Source of the DNA: Symbiodinium kawagutii
Lineage: Eukaryota; Sar; Dinophyceae; Suessiales; Symbiodiniaceae
NCBI GenBank assembly: GCA_009767595.1
Contig: VSDK01013820.1
Coordinates: 163,170 to 227,169, forward strand
DNA: 64,000 bases
Reading direction: 5' to 3'
Shown piece by piece: positions 23,557 to 34,541 of this stretch. The notes beneath the pieces are model-generated. The model was not told the origin of the DNA. It did no database searches and saw nothing but the letters and a program-made list of their open reading frames with translations. Position numbers and translations under genes: made by a program. How positions within the stretch are numbered: the first letter of the stretch is position 1; each line of letters starts with the position of its first letter.

Positions 23557-25904
23557 GGGTGGCTGTATGGATGTCAAAGATGTCAAAGGAAATCTAGAGC
23601 CACATTTTTTTGTGCCACCTGCAACTGTAGTCACGAACAGCCGTGACAGCTACTTATAGATCGCAACTGGGACAAACAACACAGGTAAGAGAACAAGGCC
23701 AGAAGTCGCACAAGAGCTTTGTTTGAAATGCAATTCTTGAAACAAGAAACTGCTTGAAATGGAATGCGGTCCCTCCGCAAACGCGAACGTGACCTCCATC
23801 CAGTGGCTCATACTCTTATGCTGAAGCAGCTCCAAAGGAGCACCCCATCATGGTCGTTGATCGACAGGTTTCCTGTATCCTTTCATCATTCAGCTTTCAA
23901 AGCAAAACTTACTGCCAGGGTACCAGACACAGCTCTGGTGCGAGACAGTGCAAGATGTCGTTTGTAAGTTCTGAGGTTTCTACCTTTCAACGCGAAGTTC
24001 TGGTTGGCAGATGTCCTTTGTTTCAGTCTGACGCTCACAAAAGGGAGCTGTAAAGCAATCCATTTTCCTTTCGCCGTCCAAGAAGGGCATTCTGAATGTT
24101 CTGCCTGAGACGACTTTGTGCGAAACCTGGTCCGCAACACATTGCCTTTCCAAAAAATCAGGGTTTTGGGAAAGCTGGAAAATTGGAGCCTGAGACTGGC
24201 AAAGTGCGGCAACGTGCTACGCGACATGACATCCGCAAAAGGGGAAACGTGATGAAATGTGACAAACAAAAGCTGGAAACCTTTTGCAAAGGAGGCTCTG
24301 GAAAGTAGACAGATAGAGGCAGCTCGCTGGATGAGAACGAAAGATAAATGGATAAGCGCCAACACAAAGGTAGATTGATGATAGGTAGATGAGTCAATCG
24401 ATAACTCGATATGCATCTCAGGCAGATGGCTAGGTCCACGTAGTAGAATAAAGGTATAAAGAACGACCAGTAAATTCAGTAGATAGACAAATAGATGATA
24501 GGGCGAATTGCTGAACAAACCGAAAGGTCGAAGCACATTTAGACGCATAGACCGCCACACTCATGGATGCATGGTGCAATATCTGAATACCAATAAGTGC
24601 GAAACATGTTGTATTCATTGTATGTGTCTGTACATCTCAAACCAGATGGACAGATGGGCAGATAAATGCATAGCGCCACAATGTAGTGACAGCAATTGCG
24701 ATCACTTGACACATGGATCCCCCCAGAGACAAAGAAATCTGTAGTCTTGAGCATGCAGCTGGCCCCAAGTACTGTGCCATAGTTGCATATCATTTTTGTG
24801 CAGCTCCTATGCATTAGAATCCGATCCATGTTTGGCCCTCGAAAGCTCGAGCCTTGTATCCTAGGGGAATGGCCAATTTTGGCCGCAACTCGTGGCTCCT
24901 TTTGGTTGGGCCACCTGCTCGCCCTCAGCTGTCAGAGAGAATCTGCGGGCAGCATACGTACACTTTGATGCGCCAGTAGACACGCAATGGCATCGGACAC
25001 GTGTTTGTTTCTCCGTTGGCCCCCCGTTGCATGAGTTTATGGTCGACGTTTCTAATCACCATAGAAGTTGGAATGCAGCTGCTCCTTGTTTGCATGCAAC
25101 ATTCCACATAGTAATGTCGCAGTGATATAGAATCATCTTCGCAGAGGGTGGGGACATGACTCCAACGGATTCTTTGATGTTTCATGTGTCCGTTGGATAG
25201 TGGCACCTCTGTAGCTTGTGGAAGTTTGATGTCTTGTGGTGATGTGTCGCAGGGTGCAGCCTTGAGCACGGGCCCCAGGATGTCCAACTTCGGTGGCGTA
25301 GAAAGGGGGATCTGTCGCGGTGCTTTAAGGGGCAGCTACGAGGCGACATCATGAGATTCTTCGACCTGGTGCTGAAATTTCACACCGAATCTGCCAGGAC
25401 CTTGGGGCAGTCGAAATGGTGAAGCCCCCTTCCTGGTACCCTCGCGTCCCTCCAGACATAGCAGCACGAGGATGAGAGATGACTCATCAGTGACAGTGAC
25501 TTTATTTTTTTTAAATGTTGATTCTTAGTAAAAAAATCAAGCAAGCGCTCGCAGCACTAAGACTGACCCACGACTCACCACGCAGCGCATCTTGACTTTA
25601 AAGGAGTTGTGCGAGGCCGGGAAATCTCACTGCATTCGTGGTGCACTTTGAGGTGCCGTCAGTCTGGTCAGGCGGCTGCGCTTCAGATTCGGTCCAAGGG
25701 TGTGGGCAACACCGGTACGAAGGCTCCTGTTGTGGTGTAAGTTGATTTGTCGGAATTTCTGGTGTACCTTTCTTTACCTTTGTACATGCTTGTTCAGTCA
25801 ATCTGGTCATCAACAGGCTCTTGGTTTGCTGTGCTCCACCGCACCTTTCCACATCATGGCCTTGGCTATGGCAGGAGAGGGTCGTCATTTCAATCCTGCA
25901 GCAA

Positions 25905-25966
25905 GCACTGCACTGCAAGCACTGCACTGCAAGCATTGCACTGCAAGCACTGCCACCAGAAACACA
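25905..25966. repeat. 15-bp tandem repeat
   Basis: About four copies of a 15-bp unit based on GCACTGCAAGCACTG with single-base changes. Confidence 0.85.
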
Positions 25967-26849
25967 AGGAGCAGCAACTGTTGAAGGCAGTGTTTGCTGC
26001 CTTCGCTTCAGGATTGGGTGACAAGGGTGAGGGCGACGATGTAAAGGCTTGCGTGAGTGCCTCATGGGGCTCGATGCGCTGCAGTTTCCCCCCAGCTCTG
26101 CCAATCCTCTAGGACCTGAGGTCCCACAGCTCCAGAGCACGCGTTCTGAGAGAGCAGAAGTTCAAAGGTTCTCCGAAAGCAGAAGTTCAAAGGACCTGCG
26201 TGCGTTTCCAGGCGAAGGTTCCGAGCGAGCACTCAGTCCGAGGTCCTGAGAAGTTCCTCAGGTCTCAACACTGGACCCAAGGAGTCCAATGGTTCGTTCT
26301 GAGTGGAAGCAGGTTCCGTGTGACACTTGCGTAACAAGAGGAAGTTAAGGTTTCGAAGTTCAGCTTGGAGGTTCTGCACCTGTTCTGAAGGTTCTGAAGT
26401 TTGGGAGTGGATGTTCCAAATTGACTCCGATTTCGGAGTCAAGGTTCGAAGTGGAGGTTCTGAGCGGTTTCGAATGAGGTCTTGAGTTCCTTCTCGACAG
26501 ATTTTTTTCTTTGGCGATTCTAGCTGAGGTTGTGCATGCGCCTGTACTTTCTCCTTCAAAAAGATGTGTGTGTGGTGTGCTGAGGCCAATTTTATTGAGA
26601 GAGTGTCTCCAGCCATCCTGGAAGCGTTGCCCGCGGAGTGAGGGGCTTTGATGGGCTCACAGCAGTACTTTTCGAGTACCATTTGGCCTTCTATCCCTTG
26701 CGGATTGTCATGATGCATTTATTCTGTCCTAAGACTTGGAATCATAACGACGACATAGCTCAATGGATGCCACCACATCTGTAGATGCCACCATACTTGA
26801 AAATGGCAGAATGTTCCTTCATTGTCGTCCCAAGCTCCTTTGACATAGG

Positions 26850-27640
26850 GCATGTCTTCATGGCAATGGCGCAGTTGTGGGAGCTGTTGGGAAGTGAGGC
26901 AGCTCCTGAAGCTCGCGGAAGCGTGCGCAAAGCCTTGGCCTTGAGATGTGGTGTTTATGGACTCGTGAGTGGTGGCATTGCATGGTGACAGCCTGTCATC
27001 CCCTTTATGCTGAATGCGCTGCCATGATGTGTTTTTTGAGAAGCTGGCTGGATGTCCAATCTTTGCGACACTTTTGCGACACTGATCAAGGAACAGAGAT
27101 TGTCCAATCTGTTTCAGGCATTTCCATGTTCCTCTTAGGTCCAAGGCGGTTGCAGAGACCATCCTGGCAACGGTGAGCAAAGCTTGTTCAGCAGCAGCTC
27201 GGCTGAAAACCTGCCAGTGCTGTGACTGAGTTGGCGCTAGCTTGGCCTGGAAAAACCAGAAGTTGACATGGCCATGCTTGCCATGCTTACCTCAGATGGG
27301 GCTCATAGCTCCCTCTCCGTGGCTCAGTGTTCGAGTAATCCGAGGCATTGCCAGGCTGGTCCATGGATGATGTGTCCAAGCTCTTGTTTGCTTTGGCCAA
27401 GGTGGGGGAAACACTTGCAAAACCATGGTTTTCGGTCACCACGAACACCACGAAGAACATCACCACCACCAGGAACTCCAGCAAGAACACCACCTTACCC
27501 AGTCAGATGGCACCTTCTGTGGAGAATTTTTGCAGGTCAAAGTAGCCGATAGCCCAGAGATGGCAGAGCTCTACGGCCGGGCTGCAGAGGCCTTGCGACA
27601 GTTTGGCATCAGTCGATCTGACGAGCGGCACAGTGCCAGA
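26850..27640 (+). CDS. Exons of a FAST/OPR-like helical-repeat protein (partial gene)
   Basis: Several short exons read in order. About 26850-26940 gives MAQLWELLGSEAAPEA. About 27139-27172, after TTAG, gives SKAVAETILAT before GGTGAG. 27355-27401, after CCAG, gives WSMDDVSKLLFALAK before a GT donor. 27536 onward, after GCAG, gives VKVADSPEMAELYGRAAEAL. The last two join in phase 0 to give ALAK-VKVADSP. The WS-x-DD-x-x-KLL-x-A-x-AK pattern recalls the paired-helix repeats of FAST-kinase/RAP and OPR organelle RNA-binding proteins that are numerous in dinoflagellates. The first and last exons are not located, and the exons at 27139 and 27355 do not join in phase, so one is missing. A role in organelle RNA metabolism is an inference. 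Confidence 0.4.
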
Positions 27641-28043
27641 CAGAGTCAACTCATGTCGCTATGGAGGTCGCTTCCGCAAGCCTGTCCAGTTGCTCGAATG
27701 CATTTCTGTTGCAATGCTGTGTTTATTGGACCTGATTTTTTGACCAAATGCAGTCCGCATGCCACAAATCTCCCGCACATGATCAGAAGCAGTAATTGAA
27801 TTCTCGTGGGAAGCTTTCTTCTGGCTATCGCAACTTTGCACCACAGTCGGCTCAAGGGTTCCTTTGTACTCAAGGCTCGTGTAACGAGGAGTTGGTAGGT
27901 GTCAAGAAGAGTTCGAAATCCTCCCACCGACATGCCCAAGTTTCAAGCACATGCTGCCATGCACAGTGATACGGGGACTTCCGACTTTCGACGTAGTACC
28001 ATCCAACTTGTCTCTGTTTCCATTTCCTTCCAATGAAACTTCG

Positions 28044-29480
28044 ATGGCGGTGAATGGCACCAAAGAACGGCTCAGAAAGGATGCAGTGCGAAGGGAGCTC
28101 GCTGCAGAGGCGGCCCATGCGCAAATTGCCAAAGCGCTGGAAGCCAAAGACGCACTGGTAGCACAGGCACGTGCTAATGCTGCATGCGCCCTAGCCGCGG
28201 TGCACGAGGGGACGAAGCGAGATGCGGAGAGGCATGCGATGGAACTGGCTTTGGCTAAACGGAACTTGGAGGAAGCGAAGCAGCAAAGCAATGCACGGCT
28301 TCAAGCAGCCGAGCTCACTCGTTTGAAGGCCAGAGAGGAGGGCCAAGCACGTGTCCAAGCGGCCGAGCAGCGGAAACAGCATGCCATTGACACTGCCAAG
28401 AAAGTGGCTGCTGAGTCCAATGCCTTGTGCCAAGCACGAATCGAAGATGCTCATCGTCGTATAGATGAGGTTGAGACCCTGGTGCGGCAGCAGGCCATGA
28501 AGGGGTGGGGAAGCTGGTGAGTCGTTGGTGTTTTGCCACAGTGTTGACAATTGTGTGGCACGTTGAAGGGGCATACCACTTTGGAAAGGTGTGCTGTAAA
28601 ACCGTAGATTTTGCGATGCACACAGGTTAAAACGGCAAAACATACCAATTTTGCGATTTTACTCATTTACAAAGGGACCAACTGCGGGCTCTCTCGGATG
28701 CACCAACTTATTCATAACTGCGAGAGAGTTCTGTATATATAGCCAACATTCTTGCTATAATCAGTTTTGTCTTCGTCAACATGAATCGAACTTTTCGAAC
28801 TCTTGACGCAGCATGAACTTTGTGCCACTCCATTTTCGTGCTGACGAACTGCTTCGGCTCAGGTGGCAGATGCCGAAGAACGGCAGTCATCTCAATTGCG
28901 CGAAGCAGAAGATCGAGCGGCACATGTGGAAAAAGAGGCGCAGCTCAGGGCTGAGGCCACCAAATCAGCAGCTGCTGCCATTCTCGAGAAGCAAGTGAAG
29001 GAGTTACAGTTATGGGTGTCCCAAACTGAAGATGAATTCCTGAGAACGCAGCAGCGTTTGGAGGTTGAACAGGTCAAGGCTCAGAAGATGATTGGACGTA
29101 TCTACGGCATGGCAGAAGACTTCCAACATCGAGGTGAGCTTTGTGAACGTCAAGCTGAAGACATGAGGGTTGAGTCAGGTCAGGAAGTGAACCAGATGAT
29201 TGCTGACTACCACCACTGGCGGGCCCAGGAGATGGAGTATTTGGCGTGCCAGGTGCGGGTGCACACTTGGGCATGATCCTTCCCTTTGGAAGAAGTATCA
29301 TGTGCATCATCTTTCACTCATCCCCTCCTGCCTTCAGTGCTTTGCTTAGGGGGTAGAGCTTTGGGATGGCAGGTTTTCCATGTCCCAAGTTCTGTTTTTC
29401 CATGCGAGGCAGACGGGCTTCAAGGCTTGGAGGACTTTGTGGCACGTTTGAGGATGGAGGTGCCGATGCGAAACGATTAG
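28044..29480 (+). CDS. Coiled-coil protein, three exons (about 303 aa)
   Basis: Exons 28044-28493, 28863-29252 and 29409-29480 all join in phase 0 and give 150 + 130 + 23 residues. The first intron has a GC donor (CAG|GC at 28493/28494) and an AG acceptor; the second is GT-AG. The product is an Ala/Glu/Arg/Lys-rich coiled coil almost throughout, from LRKDAVRRELAAEAAHAQ to ADYHHWRAQEMEYLACQ, and ends with LEDFVARLRMEVPMRND and TAG. Met 28044 is the first good start, but the frame is open back to 27951, so the start may lie further upstream. No catalytic domain is seen. It is probably structural or cytoskeletal; function unknown. Confidence 0.65.
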
Positions 29481-29927
29481 CGAGTGAAGGGCGCTAGACA
29501 AGCCGTGCTGCTGCCACTTGCTGCGTGCTTCTCATGGATTCACCGAGTCCCGTAGTGTCTTTTTAGGTGGGCAACAGCTTCCCATCTACACACGCCGATG
29601 GCAAATTGAAGGTTTCACGACGCCACAGCTTGAACAGCAAGCGTAAAAAGTGACGGCACCTTTTGCCTCGGTCTGCTATCAGCAGTCAGTTTATCAGCTT
29701 TTCAAGTGCCTGACAGTGTTTGTCGTTGAACCCTGACCACCACGCACAGTCAATTATCATTTTTCAGAGCTTTGCACATGAGGTTCCTGGCTGCAGCTCG
29801 GCTCCATGTGCAGATATGATGGTATGATGCATGTATTTAAGATCAAAGACAGGCTGCAAAAAAGGTGCAGGCAATTCTCAACAAGACGAGAAGAAGTTTG
29901 CGGCATCATGACTCCGAATGAAAATCT

Positions 29928-31112
29928 GTGCTGCACCACTTTTCCAAACTTAGCAATTTGTGCCTAGCCATGTTCCGCAGGATGAGGAATCCGCGAGTTC
30001 AGAGGCGGAGCGCTGGCTTTGTGGCGGCGCTTCCGCTGTTGGCACTGCTGAGCCAAGTCCCAGCATTTCTGGGGAATCCCTTTCGAGCTGGCACACCCAA
30101 AGTACCAGAATCTTCGGCTGAGAATTCAGGAATGGACTTTGCATCTCCAGAACGTCAGGAACTGCTGGCAGACATGGAGAGGCATTGGTCAGTGTTGGAG
30201 CAGAAATTGAAGACGGACATTTATCCTGCAATTGTGGAGGATCCTTTCTTCACCGTGAACGTGAAGGGCCTGCTTGAGCGCTACTTAGTTGCTTCCAAGT
30301 ACGACCTGCGCGAGGCTTTGATTCGCCTTGAGGCCACCGCGAAATGGCGGAAGGAGTGGAACGTTTTGGATTACTACAGGACTGGTGCCGCCGCAGAGCT
30401 CTTCTCTGAGGACTCCAACCCTGGAGCTGAGATGTACTTCTCTGACTCTCTGTTGCTGGACAAGGAAGGACGGCCCTATGCGGCGGGTCGCTTGAAGTTT
30501 GCCAACCCAGAGAACATGCATCCTTGGCACCACCTGAGAGCTGGCGTCCTGGTTTTTGAGCGTATGGCCACCAAAGTGGCAGCCCTGGGCAAAGGTCCGG
30601 GCTCGTACATTTTGGACATCGGAGCAGTGCAGAAGGTTGGCAATGTCAGTGGCACTGCAGGCAATGAGCGTGTTTACAACGAAGGGCGAAATCCATACTA
30701 TGCTTCCGGTGCTGGTACCAAGGATGCACCTTCCCCAACAATCTTGGAAGAGCTTGGAAGTCTGGACAATGGTTTTGCAGTGCTCAAGGCTGCAATTACC
30801 ATCTTGAATCGGCATTACCCGGGAATTGTGGGCCGAGTCTTCTACTTGAACAGCGATATGGTGTTTTGGGGAGCTTTCAAGATCTTCTCTCGCTGGATCT
30901 CCGATCGGGGCTCTATTGACTTCCAGTTCTTGGGACCTGTGCAATGGCGGGAAGATCCCCTTACCAAGCTCCTGGACTATTACCCAGCAGAGCAGCTCTT
31001 TGAAGAGTGGGGTGGCAACGGCCCAAAGCTCAATGGCGATGAATTTATGCAACGAGCCATCGAAAATTATGAGTACGAAGTCATGGAAAAAGAACTTGTG
31101 GGTGCAACATGA
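29928..31112 (+). CDS. SEC14-like CRAL-TRIO lipid-binding protein with N-terminal targeting segment
   Basis: A single uninterrupted 394-codon frame. Residues about 107-140 (LLERYLVASKYDLREA, then TAKWRKEW) match the CRAL-TRIO N-terminal helices. Residues about 150-345 match the CRAL-TRIO lipid-binding lobe, including HYPGIVGRVFYLNSDMVFW (from residue 296), the classic SEC14 YPERLG-x-x-x-x-INAP region, followed by IFSRWISDRG. Proteins of this fold carry phosphatidylinositol, phosphatidylcholine or other hydrophobic ligands between membranes. The N-terminus has several Arg residues, then a hydrophobic run at residues 31-49 (FVAALPLLALLSQVPAFLG), then Pro/Ser-rich sequence. That suggests a signal peptide plus plastid transit segment, or a signal anchor. 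Met 15 (29970) is an alternative start. The lack of introns contrasts with neighbouring genes. Confidence 0.85.
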   Translation: MLHHFSKLSNLCLAMFRRMRNPRVQRRSAGFVAALPLLALLSQVPAFLGNPFRAGTPKVPESSAENSGMDFASPERQELLADMERHWSVLEQKLKTDIYPAIVEDPFFTVNVKGLLERYLVASKYDLREALIRLEATAKWRKEWNVLDYYRTGAAAELFSEDSNPGAEMYFSDSLLLDKEGRPYAAGRLKFANPENMHPWHHLRAGVLVFERMATKVAALGKGPGSYILDIGAVQKVGNVSGTAGNERVYNEGRNPYYASGAGTKDAPSPTILEELGSLDNGFAVLKAAITILNRHYPGIVGRVFYLNSDMVFWGAFKIFSRWISDRGSIDFQFLGPVQWREDPLTKLLDYYPAEQLFEEWGGNGPKLNGDEFMQRAIENYEYEVMEKELVGAT

Positions 31113-32476
31113 GCAGGCCTTGTTCTATGATTGCAGGTTGTGGCCCACAATGAGGACAGAGTTCTTCTGATCAAAGATCAGAACTTGAACGCCACACTTT
31201 TTACTGCCTGCCTCCACGAATCCTTGAATTTTCGTGCCCATGGGAGTTTTTTGATCATGATTTCAGCCTTCTTGATCACTCCCAGTACAGACCACAGCGG
31301 ATGTTTGACCGCCAATCCGGGAGAAAGAGCTTGAATTGATGCAGATGGGTGTATTCTCGGATCGAACAGCATCGAGCACCAAGTGTACATGGTCACATGC
31401 TGTAGGCGCTGGCCCACAAATCGTCACAAAATTCCAACTACCCCTCCTCTAGGTGACCGCTACCAGCACTGCGGGTCAAATGAGTGGTCGGTGGGGGGTC
31501 CTTTTGGTGCTGAGTGGCCGTAAAATTAAGGCTTGTCCGAGACGCAGCTGGTCAAGGTCGGCTTGAAACATGCAGCTTCACAACTGCGTGGATGCTCCTG
31601 GGCATTCTGCCTTTCCATTCCGTATTTTGGTAGCAGCGAAAAGAACAAGAAAGTAGAAACCTCAAGAGGTGTCGGAAACCTGAAGGCAAGGCTTTGGACT
31701 CCTGGACCCTGGCAGGTGGTGTTGACTCTCAGCAGAGTACCGGCTTGCAAGGACAGCTGTGGGCCTTGGGTCCAGTCCCACCAATTTCTCGAGTCAACTA
31801 GCTGCTGATATTGTCACATGATTTGGGCCGCGGCTTGTGAGGAGTTTGTGGCTAGTGCTGCCGGTGAAGTGGCTGGGTCCCGAGAGACCGACGGCCGTCC
31901 TGCTGGGCGGTTGCTGCGCAGTGCATCGCAGTGCTGTTGAGGTCAACAAGATGTCCAGCATTGCAGCTCCTCAGCTCTTGCTCCTAACGCAGGGCATTGC
32001 CAGCTTAGGCAGCACACTGAATTTCCAATTTGGAGGGTTGCTGTTTTGGATTTCGGACGAAGAGTTTTGTTGGGGAATTTGGTTTCAGCAGTTCTGCCAT
32101 TTTATCATTCAGAGAGCAAAATATCAGCAACTGGAAAAGCAGAGAGCTTTTCTGTTTCCAGATGAAGTGCTGAATGATCACAGCTTTGGAAGCAACTCCG
32201 TTGCCAGATCCCTGAACGAAACATTTCCAAAGTGCCGGTTGTCCAGGCTCGAGTGACGCCTCTCTGATGAAAGTGGTCCGCTTCCCAGCGCAGCTGCACG
32301 GCTTGCGTGGGTTGAATCTGAGCTTCTCAGTTTTCATTTGGAGAGCGAGGGTTGGACTCCTCTGTCCCGTTCCAAGCAACATGCCGTTGTTCCATGCTCC
32401 AAATCGAGTACTGTGTGGATTGATGTGATAATGTAGGTTGTAAATGGATGTGTTACTTGAAGCATACCTCCTTCAG
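31113..32476. other. Intergenic or unassigned
   Basis: A 139-codon frame at 31837-32256 (+) has no recognised motif. The first exons of the RD-rich gene that follows may lie here but could not be placed. Confidence 0.4.
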
Positions 32477-34424
32477 GGTATGGCGAGTCTGCCCAAGCCC
32501 GGCAGAGGTGGATTTCTGGGCCACGGATGAGAAGTCCAAGCAGCTTTCAGCTGACCAACTTGCAAAACTGTCACAGGCACTGGGCACACGTGGTGGCCAA
32601 GTAGGCTTTCTGGATGGCAAATTCTGTTTTATATATTCATATATGATGCATGCAGTATATTATGCATGTTTACGATAATTATGCACATTAAAGACGTAGA
32701 AAAAGTATAATACATGTGTCATCACACCCCTGGTAGCAAACGGATGGTCGGCGGTGATGTTTTCCTTTTCTTCCTTGCATTAAGCTTCATGTCTCCATTG
32801 TATTGGCATGGCTTCGAGGTTGAGAAGAGGGAGATTACATATGCTACATATGCGGATGGATTTGCACAGCCTACAACATTTGGTGATGTTTCCATCTCTC
32901 CCTCTCTCTCTCTCTCTTTCTTTCTCTCTCTTCGGATACAGCTGCTGTCTTCTTTGTCTGAGACGTTGCAATACAACATTCAGTACACTTAAAATGAACT
33001 CCTCGAGGGTTCCAATTGTAAGACAGTTGCCCTTGCGCGAAGGTTAGTCAAACAATATCAATTTATTGTATTTTTAAATGATAGGAAGTTATACATAAAT
33101 TCAACGAACTGATGGACCAAAGAGTCGTGCATTCACGATCCATCTATCCATCTATCCATCTATCCATCTCTATATCTACCTGTCGATCTATCTATCTATC
33201 CATCCATTGTCCATCTATCGATCCATCTATCCATCTATCGATCTATTCATCTTTCTATCTATCTATCCATCTTTCTATCTATCCATCTATCTATCTATCA
33301 ACCTGCCTATCTATCTATCTACCTATTTATTCATCCATCTATCTGTCTATCCGTCGATCGATCCATCTATCCGTTTATCTATCCATCTATCTATCTCTGT
33401 TTCGTGACTTGTCAGGTATGCCGGTAAACTTTCACACTGTTTTGCAGCACGCTTGTCTCAGGTATTGGCCCCAGTGGTGTCTGAAGCTCAGTTTCGGGAC
33501 AAATTCTTTGCTATGCCAACGTTCCTTCGTTAACTTTGGCCAGTCAAGCCTGGTGGCTTCAGGTTCGACCATGAGGGACTGTGGAAGATGGTGGGTCCCA
33601 GACTCTTGGAACAGAAGTCCTCTCTGACAGACGCTGGCAAAGCATCTGATCCTCGGATTGCATAGGCTTTTTTTTGGCTCAGGAAACTGATTTTGCAACT
33701 GTCGCACTTGATGCAAGTGCATAGGGTGATTTCACTGGTGTCTAGTGCATAGAAATCATAGTTTGCTTCCCACATGTGCAGCCGAGAGTGTGAGTCAGAT
33801 ATAGACTTCTAGTTTGTGGTTTGCGTGGGCCAGGTGCTGGCTGCTTTCAGTGGAGAAGCACCCAGCTTCGAGGATAAAGATAAGCTGCTAGCAGCTGTCA
33901 AGCCCAGGCATTGTCGAGAGCGGACATGAGTTTTCTGTGTCTTGCAATTCTTGCAAGGGTAGTCTCATTTCATTTGTGATCTTTATCCTGTGAAAGTCGG
34001 CTGCCTTTCGCATTGAGTAAAGAATGTGTTCTCAACCTGCCCTTCACTTTCTGCGTGGCAGGGAGCGTGAACGAGACCGCGATAAAGAAAGAGATGGTGG
34101 CAAGGCAGTTTACAGTTGTTTGCTGGACCTATGGCTGACAATACCCTTCTGCCTTGGTTCCACAAAAGATGAGTCCAGTGCCAAGCCCCCCACCAAGCCC
34201 ATCAAACCCACCAACTTCCACCCGTCCTCCACAGCAGAGTCGCAACCCTTCCTTCGTCAGGACCGAAGTCGAGGGCGCCGGAGCCCCAGAAATGCTTCGA
34301 GGTGGGCACCGGGTCACAGGGCAGCCCCAAGGCGATGACCGCCGGGATCGGCGCGATGATCGTCGCCGCAGCCGGAGCCGGAACTTGGCACAGTTGAGAC
34401 TTGTCACAGTGGGAGAAGCACGTG
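32477..34424 (+). CDS. RD/RS-rich protein, multi-exon (partial model)
   Basis: Four exons join in phase. 32477-32600 gives WRVCPSPAEVDFWATDEKS and SADQLAKLSQALGTRGGQ. 33834-33907 gives VLAAFSGEAPSFEDKDKLL and AAVKPR. 34062-34104 gives ERERDRDKERDGGK. 34169 to about 34424 gives Pro/Ser-rich sequence and then DDRRDRRDDRRRSRSR. Two donors are GC (34908-type AG|GC at 33907/33908 and AAG|GC at 34104/34105). Alternating Arg-Asp/Glu and Arg-Ser tracts are typical of splicing-associated nuclear proteins, so an RNA-processing role is likely but not proven. The 5' end is not found. A candidate last exon starts at 34499 and could end in RGDRRRR and TGA at 34539-34541, but its phase is unresolved. Confidence 0.45.
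32895..32935. repeat. CT-rich microsatellite
   Basis: CT/CTTT repeats inside the first intron of the RD-rich gene model. Confidence 0.85.
33136..33402. repeat. ATCT/ATCC tetranucleotide microsatellite
   Basis: Irregular runs of ATCTATCC and related tetramers. The long open frames across it are Ser/Ile/Tyr-rich artefacts of the repeat. It lies in the same intron as the CT repeat. Confidence 0.92.
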
Positions 34425-34541
34425 GTATGCAGATTACTGCATGGCAGGGGTCCGGTGGCGAGCCACTCCTCTGGCCTCGTAGATGCATGCCTTTCTAGGA
34501 GAAATGAACCGCCAAACCGAGGCGATCGCCGGCGCCGATGA

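Larger units (their letters stand above)
21161..26840. other. Mostly unassigned DNA with doubtful exons
   Basis: No protein family is recognised in this 5.7-kb stretch. Two frames could be exons and are listed separately (22551-22928 and 23443-23556). Degenerate GATA-type repeats occur at about 24310-24510, and a 15-bp GC-type tandem repeat at about 25905-25966. A degenerate GAAGTTC/GAGGTTC repeat occurs at about 26130-26480. Confidence 0.45.

Noticed and set aside
33112-33627. 171-codon frame rich in Ser, Ile and Tyr
   Set aside because: Product of the ATCT/ATCC tetranucleotide repeat.
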